Shown: positions 1 to 10,206, numbered from the stretch's first letter. The stretch is 64,000 nt of DNA from an uncultured Prevotellaceae bacterium (GCA_902761905.1 CACWMK010000022.1:25191-89190); one strand, 5' to 3'. The notes: generated from the sequence alone by a model not told the origin. Translations and numbers: made by a program.

Positions 1-185
1 AGCAGATGAAGAAAGTACTAAGCATCGTAGACCGTCGAGAGGCTATACGCACAGCATGTATGCTGGCCGAAAAGGGCGATGTTATTCTCATTGCAGGCAA
101 GGGTCACGAAGACTATCAGGAGATAAAGGGTGTTAAGCACCACTTCGATGACAAGGAAGTAGTAAAGGAAATATTTAATTCATAA
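1..185 (+). CDS. murE: MurE, C-terminal fragment (5' end outside window)
   Basis: UDP-N-acetylmuramoyl-tripeptide synthetase adds the third residue of the peptidoglycan stem peptide in the cytoplasm. Only the last 60 codons are present, read from base 3 to a TAA at 183-185. The fragment contains the Mur-ligase C-terminal signature GKGHEDYQ followed by an acidic FDDKEVV segment, the usual end of MurE. mraY begins 10 bp downstream on the same strand, as in standard dcw clusters. The partial sequence cannot show whether the added residue is diaminopimelate or lysine. Confidence 0.88.
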   Translation, partial: QMKKVLSIVDRREAIRTACMLAEKGDVILIAGKGHEDYQEIKGVKHHFDDKEVVKEIFNS

Positions 186-195
186 TAAATAGCAT

Positions 196-1467
196 ATGTT
201 ATACTATCTGTTCAGATTCCTCGATCAATACGACATACCAGGATCACACATGTGGGCCTATATATCATTCCGCTCACTATTAACGCTTATCCTTTCACTG
301 CTCATCTCAGCATGGTTCGGTGAGAAGTTTATCAAGTGGATGAAACGTAGAAACATTTTCGAGACAGAACGTGATCCAAGCATCGACCCATTCGGAGTTG
401 AAAAGAAAGGCGTGCCCACAATGGGTGGCATCATCATCATTGTAAGTATACTTGTTCCTGTATTGCTTTTCGGACGTATACGTAACACCTATCTTATCCT
501 GATGGTTATCACAACCGTTTGGCTTGGATTCCTTGGATTCCTTGATGACTACATCAAGATATTCAAGCGCAACAAGGATGGACTGAAAGGAAAATACAAA
601 ATTGTAGGTCAGGTAAGTATCGGCTTCATCGTCGGACTAACACTTTGGCTAAGTCCAGATGTTGTAGTAAGAGAGAATGTCAACGTAGCACAGCAGAATC
701 AGGAAATAGTTGTAAAACACAAAAAAGAAGCTGTGAAGTCATTGCAGACAACTATCCCTTTCATAAAGAACCACAACCTCAATTACTCTAATGTAATGTC
801 GTTCTTAGGAAAGAATAAGGTTGCTGCAGGTTGGGTATTGTTTGTTTTCATTACCATCTTTGTGGTAACAGCAATATCAAACGGAGCCAATCTTAACGAT
901 GGAATGGACGGAATGTGTGCAGGAAATTCCGCAATTATAGGAGTTGCATTGGGTATATTAGCCTACGTATCGTCACATATAGGATATGCTTCTTATTTCG
1001 ACATTATGTATATTCCCCACTCAGAGGAACTGGTAGTATTCCTTTGCGCATTCATCGGTGCTATGATAGGTTTCCTGTGGTATAACGCCTACCCTGCTCA
1101 GGTATTCATGGGCGACACAGGTTCACTCACCATCGGTGGTATCATCGGTGTTGCTGCTGTAATCATCCACAAGGAGCTATTGTTGCCCATCCTTTGCGGA
1201 ATATTCTTCGTTGAGAATCTGAGTGTTATCATCCAGACCCAATGGTTCAAGATTATGAAGCGTAAAGGTCAGCGTGTTCGTGTGTTCCGTGCAACACCTA
1301 TCCACGACAATTTCCGTAAGCTCGATTCACAACTCGACGCAACAAGTAGGTATATTCTTAAAGGTTGGCCTCATCGTCCATTCCACGAGTCGAAGATTAC
1401 TATCCGATTCTGGATTACCTCGATCATACTGGCCGCACTCACAATCATAACATTAAAGATGAGATAA
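196..1467 (+). CDS. mraY: Phospho-N-acetylmuramoyl-pentapeptide transferase MraY
   Basis: Integral membrane enzyme that transfers phospho-MurNAc-pentapeptide from UDP to undecaprenyl phosphate, making lipid I at the inner face of the cytoplasmic membrane. Visible marks are many hydrophobic segments, the LGFLDDY motif near residue 115 carrying catalytic aspartates, NLNDGMDGM near residue 235 and MGDTGSL near 305. At 423 residues it is longer than the roughly 360 of proteobacterial MraY; the extra charged stretch at about 155-205 lies in an extramembrane loop, and I recall similar lengths in other Bacteroidota. It sits 10 bp after murE and 5 bp before murD, so the genes are almost certainly cotranscribed. 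Confidence 0.95.
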   Translation: MLYYLFRFLDQYDIPGSHMWAYISFRSLLTLILSLLISAWFGEKFIKWMKRRNIFETERDPSIDPFGVEKKGVPTMGGIIIIVSILVPVLLFGRIRNTYLILMVITTVWLGFLGFLDDYIKIFKRNKDGLKGKYKIVGQVSIGFIVGLTLWLSPDVVVRENVNVAQQNQEIVVKHKKEAVKSLQTTIPFIKNHNLNYSNVMSFLGKNKVAAGWVLFVFITIFVVTAISNGANLNDGMDGMCAGNSAIIGVALGILAYVSSHIGYASYFDIMYIPHSEELVVFLCAFIGAMIGFLWYNAYPAQVFMGDTGSLTIGGIIGVAAVIIHKELLLPILCGIFFVENLSVIIQTQWFKIMKRKGQRVRVFRATPIHDNFRKLDSQLDATSRYILKGWPHRPFHESKITIRFWITSIILAALTIITLKMR

Positions 1468-1472
1468 AGGAT

Positions 1473-2804
1473 ATGAAAAGAATAGTTATATTAGGAGCAG
1501 GCGAAAGTGGCGCAGGAGCCGCCGTTCTCGCAAAGAAAGAAGGTTTCGATGTGTTTGTTTCAGACATGTCGAAGATTGCCGACAAGTACAAGAAACAGTT
1601 GGACAACCACCAGATAGAGTGGGAGGAAGGACAGCACACAGAAGAGAAAATTCTGAATGCAGATGAGATTATCAAGAGTCCTGGCATCCCAGACACTGCT
1701 CCGATGATTCAGAAGATTATCGCTAAGGGTATCCACATCATCAGCGAAATTGAGTTTGCTGGACGCTATACCAACTCTAAGATGATCTGTATCACAGGCT
1801 CAAATGGTAAGACCACAACCACCTCGCTTATCTACCACATTTTCAAGGAGGCTGGTTATGACGCAGGTTTGGCAGGAAACATCGGTAATTCTCTGGCGCT
1901 ACAGGTTGCAGAGGATCCACACGAGTATTACATCATCGAGCTCAGTTCGTTTCAGCTCGACAATATGTATGACTTCCGTGCAAACATAGCTATCCTGCTC
2001 AATATCACTCCCGACCATCTGGATCGCTATAACTTCGAGATGCAGAACTACGTGGATGCAAAGATGCGCATCATTCAGAACCAGACACCAAAGGATGCTT
2101 TCATCTATTGGGCCGACGATCCAATTATTAAGCGTGAGTTAGAGAAATACGATATCCACTCTATCCAGTACCCATTCTCTGAACTTAAGGAGAAGGGCGT
2201 GATTGGTTACATAGAGGAGGGCCAGTATAAGATTGAGAAGCCCGAGCCATTCAATATGGAGCAAGAGAGTCTCAGCCTTACTGGCAAGCACAACATCTAC
2301 AACTCATTGGCTGCAGGTATCGCTGCCGACATTGCTGGTATCAAGAAGGAAGAGATTCGAAAGAGTCTGAGCGACTTCCCCGGCGTTGAGCACCGTTTGG
2401 AAAAAGTATGCACCGTTCGTGGTGTACAATATATCAACGACTCGAAAGCCACCAACGTAGATGCCTGCTGGTATGCTCTTGAAGCAATGAAAACCAAGGT
2501 AATCCTGATTATTGGTGGCAAGGATAAGGGTAATGATTACGACCCTATCAAACCTCTGGTTAAGGAAAAATGCTCTGGCATTGTTTATCTTGGTGCCGAC
2601 AATCAAAAGCTTCACGACAACTTTGACAGTCTCGGGATCCCCGTTCGCGACACTCACTCTATGAAGGAGTGTATGGAGGCTTGTTACGAAATGGCCAAGC
2701 CTGGCGAGACCGTACTGTTGAGCCCATGCTGTGCATCGTTCGACCTCTTCAAGAATATGGAGGATCGCGGTGAGCAGTTCAAAACTCTGGCTAGAAATCT
2801 CTAA
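1473..2804 (+). CDS. murD: UDP-N-acetylmuramoylalanine--D-glutamate ligase MurD
   Basis: Cytoplasmic Mur ligase adding D-glutamate to UDP-MurNAc-L-Ala with ATP. The 443-residue protein begins MKRIVILGAGESG (N-terminal Rossmann domain), has the ATP-binding P-loop GSNGKTTTT near residue 110, the HLDRY and NDSKATN motifs of the family, and ends in the Mur C-terminal domain. The reading frame is open further upstream, to 1365 inside mraY, but the ATG at 1473 is chosen because it gives the family's usual N-terminus and follows the mraY stop by 5 bp. Length is normal for MurD. Confidence 0.95.
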   Translation: MKRIVILGAGESGAGAAVLAKKEGFDVFVSDMSKIADKYKKQLDNHQIEWEEGQHTEEKILNADEIIKSPGIPDTAPMIQKIIAKGIHIISEIEFAGRYTNSKMICITGSNGKTTTTSLIYHIFKEAGYDAGLAGNIGNSLALQVAEDPHEYYIIELSSFQLDNMYDFRANIAILLNITPDHLDRYNFEMQNYVDAKMRIIQNQTPKDAFIYWADDPIIKRELEKYDIHSIQYPFSELKEKGVIGYIEEGQYKIEKPEPFNMEQESLSLTGKHNIYNSLAAGIAADIAGIKKEEIRKSLSDFPGVEHRLEKVCTVRGVQYINDSKATNVDACWYALEAMKTKVILIIGGKDKGNDYDPIKPLVKEKCSGIVYLGADNQKLHDNFDSLGIPVRDTHSMKECMEACYEMAKPGETVLLSPCCASFDLFKNMEDRGEQFKTLARNL

Positions 2805-2824
2805 AAAGATTAGATAAAAAGAAT

Positions 2825-4060
2825 ATGAACAAGAAAATAGGAAACATCTTTAAAGGAGACAAGGTCATCTGGATGGTATTCTTCTTCCTCTGTATGATCA
2901 GTATTGTCGAAGTATTTTCTGCTTCGAGCAACCTGACGTATAAGAGCCAGAACTATATGGGCCCTATCGTCTTCCACACCGTCACCATCATTCTGGGTGC
3001 GGTGGTAGCGGTAGTCACGCTCAACATCCCTTGCCGATACTTTAAACTGATGACACCTTTCTTGCTCATTATCACCGTAGTATTACTGCTATGGGTTTTG
3101 GCTACTGGTGAACGTACCGGCGATGCCAGCCGATGGATAAATATCTTCGGTCTGACATTTCAACCATCAGAGATAGCAAAGGGGACCGTAGTTTTGGCCA
3201 CGGCTCAGATTCTGAGTGCAATGCAGAGAGAGAATGGTGCTGACAAAAAGGCATTTAAATACATACTCTGGATTGTGGTTCCAATAGCCATGCTTATTAT
3301 GGTTGAGAACCTCTCTACCGCAGCATTGCTGTGTTCTGTGGTATTCCTGATGATGTTTATCGGACGTGTCCCGATGGTTCAGCTAGGCAAGCTGGTAGGA
3401 GTTGTAGCAGCCCTAGCCTTTGCAGGTTTCCTGTTTATTATGGCTGTGGGTAACGACAACAACGTCGCTGTAGACAAAGCAAAAACCGAACAGGTATCTA
3501 AGCCCAAGGAGAAGAGTAAGTTGGAGAAAATTCTACATCGCGCTGACACCTGGAAATCGCGCATCAAGAAGTTCTCTAACAAAGAGATTATCACTCCCGA
3601 TCAGTACGACCTAGATAAAGATGCTCAGGTAGCTCACGCAAATATCGCTATCGTTTCGAGCAACATCATCGGTAAAGGTCCTGGCCAGTCAGTAGAGCGC
3701 GACTTCCTGTCGCAGGCATTCTCCGACTTCATCTTTGCTATCGTCATCGAAGAATTAGGTATTATTGGTGCCACATTTGTGGTATTCCTATACATTGTAC
3801 TTGTATATCGAACAGCCCGCATTGCCAGCAGATGTGAGAACAACTTCCCTGCATTCCTGGCTATGGGATTGGCATTACTGTTGGTAATCCAGGCAGCCTT
3901 CAATATGTTGGTTGCAGTAGGTATTGCACCAGTAACAGGTCAGCCACTCCCACTTATCAGTAAAGGTGGTACTTCTACCATCATTAACTGCGCTTATATC
4001 GGAGTTATATTAAGTGTTAGCCGTTCTGCGAAAAAAAGGATGGTAAAAATAGCAGAATAA
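2825..4060 (+). CDS. ftsW: Septal peptidoglycan polymerase FtsW (SEDS family)
   Basis: Polytopic SEDS glycosyltransferase that polymerises lipid II at the division septum with its partner PBP. The 411-residue product shows about ten hydrophobic helices, the SRWI(N)-FQPSE region near residue 100-120 and the C-terminal GQPLPLISKGGTS motif typical of FtsW/RodA. A charged insert of about 60 residues (around 210-275) sits in a large extracytoplasmic loop, the position where Bacteroidota FtsW carry longer loops. Placement between murD and murG supports FtsW rather than RodA. Confidence 0.93.
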   Translation: MNKKIGNIFKGDKVIWMVFFFLCMISIVEVFSASSNLTYKSQNYMGPIVFHTVTIILGAVVAVVTLNIPCRYFKLMTPFLLIITVVLLLWVLATGERTGDASRWINIFGLTFQPSEIAKGTVVLATAQILSAMQRENGADKKAFKYILWIVVPIAMLIMVENLSTAALLCSVVFLMMFIGRVPMVQLGKLVGVVAALAFAGFLFIMAVGNDNNVAVDKAKTEQVSKPKEKSKLEKILHRADTWKSRIKKFSNKEIITPDQYDLDKDAQVAHANIAIVSSNIIGKGPGQSVERDFLSQAFSDFIFAIVIEELGIIGATFVVFLYIVLVYRTARIASRCENNFPAFLAMGLALLLVIQAAFNMLVAVGIAPVTGQPLPLISKGGTSTIINCAYIGVILSVSRSAKKRMVKIAE

Positions 4061-4103
4061 GAAATAAATTTTGTATTTTTGCACGCGTTTAATAAAATAA
4101 TAT

Positions 4104-5210
4104 ATGGAAGAACTAAGAGTCATCATTAGCGGAGGAGGCACTGGGGGACATATTTTCCCAGCCGTCTCGATAGCGAATGCCGTAAAGGCTCTTCGTCCAG
4201 ATGCCAAGATCCTGTTTGTAGGAGCACTTGGTCGTATGGAGATGCAACGAGTACCCGCCGCAGGTTATGAGATCAAAGGTCTGCCCATCTGTGGCTTCGA
4301 CCGCAAGAATCTGCTCAAGAACTTCAAGGTTCTATACAAGATATGGAAAAGTCAGCGCATGGCCAAGTCTATCATCAAGGACTTCAAGCCACAGGTTGCC
4401 GTAGGAGTTGGCGGTTATGCCAGTGGACCTACCTTAAATAAGGCAGCAGCCATGGGTATTCCCTGTCTGATTCAGGAACAGAACTCGTACGCAGGAGTAA
4501 CCAACAAACTATTGGCCAAGAAAGCCGAGAAGATTTGCGTAGCCTACGAGGGAATGGAACGTTTCTTCCCTGCCGACAAGATAATACTTACTGGTAATCC
4601 CGTTCGTCAGGCACTTCTTGACACCAAGATCTCTCGTGAAGAAGCAATTAAGACTTTCGGTCTCGCCCCTTCAAAGAAGACAATTCTGCTTGTAGGCGGA
4701 AGTCTCGGAGCAAGAACCATCAACGAGAGTGTTCTTCAGCATCTCGATCTTATCAAGGCTGCTGATGCCCAGTTTATCTGGCAGACAGGAAAATACTATA
4801 GCGCAGAGATTGCAGAGAGACTGAAGGGAGAGAATATCCCTAATCTGGTTGTTACCGATTTCATCACCGATATGGGCGCCGCTTACAAGGCTGCCGACCT
4901 TGTTATCAGCCGCGCTGGAGCCAGCAGCATTTCAGAGTTCTGTCTCATCGGCAAGCCAGTAATCCTTGTACCAAGTCCTAATGTGGCCGAGGACCACCAG
5001 ACCAAGAATGCTTTGGCTCTGGCTAATCGCAACGCCGCTATCTATGTAAAGGATGCAGAAGCTCCTGCCACCCTACTCGAGTTGGCAATCAAGACCGTTG
5101 CCGACGAGCAAAAGCTCCAGTCGCTCAGTGAGAATGTATTGAAACTTGCCCTACCCGATTCAGCTGACATTATTGCGAAAGAGGTCATCAAACTGGCAGA
5201 AAAAAAATAA
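4104..5210 (+). CDS. murG: Lipid II synthase MurG
   Basis: Peripheral membrane GT28 enzyme that adds GlcNAc to lipid I to make lipid II. The 368-residue protein begins with the glycine-rich SGGGTGGHIFPA motif, carries VGVGGYASGP and LIQEQNS around residues 95-125, GGSLGAR near 195 and the UDP-GlcNAc-binding stretch SRAGASSISEF near 270. It follows ftsW after 43 bp, the largest gap so far in this cluster; the gap contains the -7-like box TATTTTTG at 4074-4081, which might give an extra promoter, but I see no -33 element. Confidence 0.95.
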   Translation: MEELRVIISGGGTGGHIFPAVSIANAVKALRPDAKILFVGALGRMEMQRVPAAGYEIKGLPICGFDRKNLLKNFKVLYKIWKSQRMAKSIIKDFKPQVAVGVGGYASGPTLNKAAAMGIPCLIQEQNSYAGVTNKLLAKKAEKICVAYEGMERFFPADKIILTGNPVRQALLDTKISREEAIKTFGLAPSKKTILLVGGSLGARTINESVLQHLDLIKAADAQFIWQTGKYYSAEIAERLKGENIPNLVVTDFITDMGAAYKAADLVISRAGASSISEFCLIGKPVILVPSPNVAEDHQTKNALALANRNAAIYVKDAEAPATLLELAIKTVADEQKLQSLSENVLKLALPDSADIIAKEVIKLAEKK

Positions 5211-5217
5211 AGGAATT

Positions 5218-6603
5218 ATGGAATTAAAAGATATCAAAGCAGTATATTTTGTAGGAGCAGGTGGCATTGGCATGAGCGCCATCGCCCGCTACTTTATTAA
5301 GAAAGGTCTTGTGGTAGCCGGCTACGACAAGACACCATCCGACCTCACAAAGAGACTCGAGACCGAAGGTATGCTCATCCATTACGAAGAGAATGTGGAT
5401 GAGATACCCCACGAGTGCAAGAAGAAGGAGTCGTGTCTGGTAATCTTTACTCCAGCCATCCCTGCAGAGCACAAGGAACTCACATTCTTCCGCGAGAATG
5501 GTTTCGAGATACAGAAGCGTGCCCAGGTCCTTGGCACACTTACCAAGAGCCACAAAGGTCTCTGTGTAGCAGGCACACACGGCAAGACAACCACTTCTAC
5601 CATGTGTGCGCACATCATGCACCAGAGTCATCTCGACTGTAATGCCTTCCTTGGAGGTATCTCAAAGAACTACGGCACCAACTATATCCTGTCAGACTCA
5701 GACTTCGTAGTAATCGAAGCCGATGAGTTTGACCGTTCCTTCCACTGGCTACGCCCTTGGATGAGCGTCATCACATCTACCGACCCCGACCACTTGGATA
5801 TCTATGGTACTAAAGAGGCTTATCTGGAAAGCTTCCGTCACTACACAGAACTTATTCAGCCAGGTGGCGCGCTTATCATCCATCGCGATTTGGAAATGAA
5901 AGAGAACATTCAACCAGATGTTCGTCGTTATGACTATAGTCTCAACGAAGGCGATTTCCACGCAGAGAACATCTGCATAGAGAATGGCGAGATAACCTTC
6001 GACTTCATTTCTCCTATTGAGAGTATCAAAGGAATTCAGTTAGGTCAGCCTGTACCTATTAATATCGAAAATGGTATTGCAGCAATGGCCATGGCACAGC
6101 TTAATGGATGCACAGCCGAAGAACTGAAGTATGGCATGCAGACCTATGGAGGCGTTGACCGTCGTTTCGACTTCAAGATCAAAACCTGCAAAATGGTATT
6201 CCTGAGCGATTATGCTCATCATCCAAAGGAGATTTACCAAAGCGCCAAGAGTATACGTGAGTTATATAAGGATAAGCACATCACAGCTATCTTCCAGCCT
6301 CATCTATACACTCGCACTCGTGACTTCTACAAAGATTTCGCTGACGCACTTAGTCAGCTCGACGAGGTAATTCTCACTGAGATCTACCCAGCCCGAGAAC
6401 TTCCTATCGAAGGCGTGACCTCAAAACTGATTTACGACAATCTTAAACCTGGCGTAAAGAAGGAGATGATACAGAAGGCCGATGTGCTCAACTATATCAA
6501 GGAGCACGACTTCGAAGTGCTCATCGTGCTTGGTGCCGGCGACCTCGATAATCAGGTTCCACAGATCACCAAATTGTTAAATAGTAAATTGGAAAATAGT
6601 TAA
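5218..6603 (+). CDS. murC: UDP-N-acetylmuramate--L-alanine ligase MurC
   Basis: First ATP-dependent Mur ligase, adding L-alanine to UDP-MurNAc. The 461-residue product starts MELKDIKAVYFVGAGGIGMSA, with the GxGGxGMS dinucleotide-fold motif diagnostic of MurC, then the P-loop AGTHGKTTT near residue 120, EADEFDRSF and TDPDHLD. The frame is open upstream to 5146 within murG, but the ATG at 5218, 7 bp after the murG stop, gives the correct N-terminus. Last Mur ligase of the cluster; ddl is absent between murC and ftsQ, as is usual in this phylum. Confidence 0.95.
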   Translation: MELKDIKAVYFVGAGGIGMSAIARYFIKKGLVVAGYDKTPSDLTKRLETEGMLIHYEENVDEIPHECKKKESCLVIFTPAIPAEHKELTFFRENGFEIQKRAQVLGTLTKSHKGLCVAGTHGKTTTSTMCAHIMHQSHLDCNAFLGGISKNYGTNYILSDSDFVVIEADEFDRSFHWLRPWMSVITSTDPDHLDIYGTKEAYLESFRHYTELIQPGGALIIHRDLEMKENIQPDVRRYDYSLNEGDFHAENICIENGEITFDFISPIESIKGIQLGQPVPINIENGIAAMAMAQLNGCTAEELKYGMQTYGGVDRRFDFKIKTCKMVFLSDYAHHPKEIYQSAKSIRELYKDKHITAIFQPHLYTRTRDFYKDFADALSQLDEVILTEIYPARELPIEGVTSKLIYDNLKPGVKKEMIQKADVLNYIKEHDFEVLIVLGAGDLDNQVPQITKLLNSKLENS

Positions 6604-6619
6604 ATAGTCAAATAACGCA

Positions 6620-7369
6620 ATGACCATCAACTGGAAACAAACCCTCATGGTAGCCTGCAACATAGTTGTTGGCATCTACCTGGTTATGGCCGTCACCGCA
6701 TTCAACGATCCTGACGAGGCCATGGCCAAGGAATGCACTGAGGTAGAAATCGACATCGAAAAAGAGTCGATGGAGGGTTTCCTTAATCCAGGCGAGGTTA
6801 AAAAGTTGCTCACACAGCATAAGCTATACCCACTATCCCAACCTATGAGTTCCATCTCGCCACGCAAGATGGAAGAGACTCTGCAGAAGAGTCCATTTGT
6901 AGAGAAGGCCGAGTGCTATAAGACACTGAGTGGACACGTATGTATTAACATCAAACAGCGCATACCAGTAATCCGCATTATGTCTGATAATGACGACAAT
7001 TACTATCTCGACAATCATGGCAATATCATGCCCGAGGCAGGTTATGCCACAGATATTCTGATAGCGACGGGACACATAAGCAAGAAATACGCACAAAATG
7101 TTTTGTCGAAGATTGCCAACCACATAGTAAGCAACACTTTCTGGAAGAATCAGACAGTACAACTTAATGTACTTACAAACGGGACGCTAGAAATGGTTCC
7201 TCGTGTTGGTGACCATATTGTATTTCTTGGCTCGCCCACAAATATTGACAACAAACTGGAGCGACTTCGTAAGTTCTATATCTACGGACTGAACAAGGCT
7301 GGTTGGAACAAGTACAGCTATATCAATGTGGAGTTCAACAACCAGATTATATGTAAAAAGAATAATTGA
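6620..7369 (+). CDS. ftsQ: Cell division protein FtsQ/DivIB
   Basis: Bitopic divisome protein: short cytoplasmic tail, one membrane helix (about residues 10-28) and a periplasmic POTRA-like and beta domain. The sequence is weakly conserved, as always for FtsQ; the call rests on the topology, the POTRA-like stretch around SPRKMEETLQKSPFVEKAECYK followed by IKQRIPVIRI, and position between murC and ftsA. Length of 249 residues fits. It is preceded by a short AT-rich spacer with repeats of AAATAGT. Confidence 0.85.
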   Translation: MTINWKQTLMVACNIVVGIYLVMAVTAFNDPDEAMAKECTEVEIDIEKESMEGFLNPGEVKKLLTQHKLYPLSQPMSSISPRKMEETLQKSPFVEKAECYKTLSGHVCINIKQRIPVIRIMSDNDDNYYLDNHGNIMPEAGYATDILIATGHISKKYAQNVLSKIANHIVSNTFWKNQTVQLNVLTNGTLEMVPRVGDHIVFLGSPTNIDNKLERLRKFYIYGLNKAGWNKYSYINVEFNNQIICKKNN

Positions 7370-7386
7370 CAAACAAATAATAAGAG

Positions 7387-8838
7387 ATGGCAGCAAAGGA
7401 TTTTATTGTAGCAATCGAACTCGGTTCGTCCAAAGTAACCGGAATCGCGGGACAGAAGAATCTCGACGGCAGCATCAACGTGCTTGCTGTAGTCAAAGAG
7501 CAGTCTTCGTCGTTTATCCGCAAAGGTGTGGTTTACAACATCGACAAAACCGCACAATGCCTCACCAGTATCATTAAGAAACTGGAGACTCAGCTCAAGA
7601 CACAGATTACTCAGGTCTACGTTGGTGTTGGCGGACAGTCTATCCGCAGCGTAAAGAACGTAGTAACCAAGGATCTTCCAGGCGAAACCATCATTACTCA
7701 GGACATGGTGATTGAACTGATGGACGCAAACCGCAACATGACCTATCAAGACCAGGAAATACTCGATGCTGCCGTACAGGAATACAAGGTAGGAACCCAG
7801 TTCCAGTTGGATCCCGTTGGTATTCAGGCCACCCATCTCGAGGGAAACTTCCTGAATATACTTGAGCGCAAGGCCTTCTATCGCAACCTCAACAAGTGCT
7901 TCGAGACGGCCGGCATCAATGTAGCAGAGATGTATCTGGCTCCACTTGCACTTGCCGACAGTGTACTTACCGAAGTTGAAAAGCGTTCGGGTTGTGCACT
8001 CGTCGATATAGGTTCTGATACTACTACGGTATCAGTCTACTCTAAGAACATACTCCGCCACCTTGCCGTCATCCCTCTTGGAAGCAATAATATCACTAAG
8101 GACATCGCTAGCCTGCAGATGGAAGAGAGCGATGCCGAGAAGATGAAACTGAAGTATGGTTCGGCTTATACCGACAACAATGATATCGACAATAACCTGA
8201 AATACTCTATCGACACAGAGCGTCAGGTTGAGAGCCGCAAGTTTATCGAGATTGTTGAGGGCCGTCTTGAGGAAATCATCGAGAACGTTTGGTATCAGAT
8301 TCCATCTGAATACTACGACAAGTTGTTGGGTGGCATCATCCTTACTGGTGGTGGCTCAAACATGAAGAATATCGAAAAGGCATTTATCAACCACACTCAT
8401 GTTGATAAGATCCGCATAGCTAAGTTCGTTTCGCAGACCATCCTTACTAACAATGATGAAATCAAGTCGCGCAACGGTATGATGAACACCGTATTAGGAC
8501 TACTAGCCAAGGGCGACATCAACTGCGCTGGCGACGCATACGATCCCAACGGCGACCTTTTTGCTAGTTTGAAACCTCAGACAGCTCATCCTACAAACGA
8601 TCAGCGCCCAGCTCGTCAGGCTACAGATATTCCTGCAGGTGTAATCCGTACTGAAGCAGAGAAGCAGAAAGCTGAGGAGGAGAAGCGCCGCCAGCAGGAA
8701 GAGGAGGAGCGTGCACGTCAGGAAGAGGAGCGCCGCCAGCAGGAAGAAGAAGCACGTATCCGCAAGGAGAACAGTGCGTGGAACAAGTTCAAGAAGGGGC
8801 TCATGAACTTTGGAAAGAAGATGGTTGAAGAAGAATAA
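7387..8838 (+). CDS. ftsA: Cell division protein FtsA
   Basis: Actin-like ATPase that tethers FtsZ to the membrane. The 483-residue protein has the phosphate-1 region IVAIELGSSKVTGIAG at the N-terminus, the phosphate-2 motif ALVDIGSDTTTV near residue 203 and the adenosine motif GIILTGGGSNM near residue 318. After the actin fold comes a highly charged coiled-coil-like segment rich in E, Q and R (about 420-460), then a basic-amphipathic C-terminus (KFKKGLMNFGKKMVEEE) that fits the membrane-targeting helix. The long charged linker makes it longer than the E. coli protein (about 420 residues). Confidence 0.94.
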   Translation: MAAKDFIVAIELGSSKVTGIAGQKNLDGSINVLAVVKEQSSSFIRKGVVYNIDKTAQCLTSIIKKLETQLKTQITQVYVGVGGQSIRSVKNVVTKDLPGETIITQDMVIELMDANRNMTYQDQEILDAAVQEYKVGTQFQLDPVGIQATHLEGNFLNILERKAFYRNLNKCFETAGINVAEMYLAPLALADSVLTEVEKRSGCALVDIGSDTTTVSVYSKNILRHLAVIPLGSNNITKDIASLQMEESDAEKMKLKYGSAYTDNNDIDNNLKYSIDTERQVESRKFIEIVEGRLEEIIENVWYQIPSEYYDKLLGGIILTGGGSNMKNIEKAFINHTHVDKIRIAKFVSQTILTNNDEIKSRNGMMNTVLGLLAKGDINCAGDAYDPNGDLFASLKPQTAHPTNDQRPARQATDIPAGVIRTEAEKQKAEEEKRRQQEEEERARQEEERRQQEEEARIRKENSAWNKFKKGLMNFGKKMVEEE

Positions 8839-8853
8839 AAACAAAAGAAGATT

Positions 8854-10194
8854 ATGGAGAACAATATGAATATAGACATCCTGGACTTCGGAGCACCGGA
8901 GAAGGAGCATAGCATCATCAAGGTTATTGGTGTCGGCGGTGGTGGCGGCAACGCTGTTAACCACATGTACCGCGAGGGCATTCACGACGTTACATTCGTG
9001 CTTTGCAACACCGACAATCAAGCACTTAATGATTCGCCCGTACCCGTTCATCTCCAGTTGGGAAAGGAAGGACTTGGTGCAGGAAACAAACCCGAGAAGG
9101 CTCGTCAGGCAGCCGAAGAGAGCATCGAGGATATCCGTACCATGCTAAGCGATGGTACCCGCATGGCATTCATCACTGCCGGCATGGGGGGAGGTACTGG
9201 CACCGGAGCAGCTCCAGTCATCGCCCGTGTTTCGAAGGAACTTGGGATTCTTACCGTTGGAATCGTTACTATCCCATTCCGTTTCGAGGGAGATCGCAAG
9301 ATTGACCAAGCACTCGATGGTGTCGAAGAGATGTCGAAACATGTCGATGCCCTGTTGGTTATCAACAACGAGCGTCTACGCGAGATATATCCAGAACTAT
9401 CAGTGCTTGATGCATTTGGCAAAGCAGACGACACACTGAGCGTAGCTGCCAAGTCAATAGCAGAAATCATCACCGTTCACGGACTTATCAACCTCGACTT
9501 CAACGATGTTAAGACCGTACTTAAGGATGGTGGCGTAGCTATCATGTCAACAGGTTACGGCGAAGGCGAAGGCCGAGTAAAGAAGGCTATCGAAGATGCG
9601 CTCAACTCACCTCTGCTCAACGATAACGACATCTTCAACTCTAAGAAGATTCTGCTCTCTATTTCGTTTGCAGGCTCTAAGGATGGTCAGTCATCACTGA
9701 TGATGGAGGAGATGAACGATGTTAACGACTTCATGGCCAAGTTTGGCAACGACTTCGAAATCAAGTGGGGACTTGCTACCGACCTAGAGTTGGGTAAGAA
9801 GGTAAAGGTAACCATCCTGGCCACAGGTTTTGGTATCGAAAATGTTGACGGTATGAACGGCCACCTGAAGAAGCACGACCAGCAGGAGATTAACCGCATA
9901 GCCGAAGAGCAGGAGAAAGCTGCCGAGCGCCAGGATCGTCGTAACCGCTACTATGGTGGTGAGGGAGCAACCAAGCGCTACAAGCGTCGTCCAAACATTT
10001 ACTTGTTCCGTCCTGAGGACCTCGACAACGACGATGTTATCTCAGCCGTAGAGCAAACTCCTACCTACAAGCGCACCCGTGAGATTCTGGATAGCATCAA
10101 CTCGCAGGCAAGCAATGTCGACGAAGTTGTAACCATCGACGAGCCCGCACAGGATTCGCACGAGCCTATTCAGGGCACCATCAAGTTTATGTAA
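8854..10194 (+). CDS. ftsZ: Cell division protein FtsZ
   Basis: Tubulin-like GTPase that forms the Z ring. The 446-residue protein contains GVGGGGGNAVN near the N-terminus, the tubulin signature GMGGGTGTGAAP near residue 110 and the synergy-loop region NLDFNDVKTVL near 215. The GTPase core ends around residue 335 and is followed by a charged linker and a short conserved-looking tail (PIQGTIKFM) for FtsA or ZipA-type partners. It lies 15 bp after ftsA and closes the dcw cluster; the next gene is convergent. Confidence 0.97.
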   Translation: MENNMNIDILDFGAPEKEHSIIKVIGVGGGGGNAVNHMYREGIHDVTFVLCNTDNQALNDSPVPVHLQLGKEGLGAGNKPEKARQAAEESIEDIRTMLSDGTRMAFITAGMGGGTGTGAAPVIARVSKELGILTVGIVTIPFRFEGDRKIDQALDGVEEMSKHVDALLVINNERLREIYPELSVLDAFGKADDTLSVAAKSIAEIITVHGLINLDFNDVKTVLKDGGVAIMSTGYGEGEGRVKKAIEDALNSPLLNDNDIFNSKKILLSISFAGSKDGQSSLMMEEMNDVNDFMAKFGNDFEIKWGLATDLELGKKVKVTILATGFGIENVDGMNGHLKKHDQQEINRIAEEQEKAAERQDRRNRYYGGEGATKRYKRRPNIYLFRPEDLDNDDVISAVEQTPTYKRTREILDSINSQASNVDEVVTIDEPAQDSHEPIQGTIKFM

Positions 10195-10206
10195 AATCGG
10201 CATACC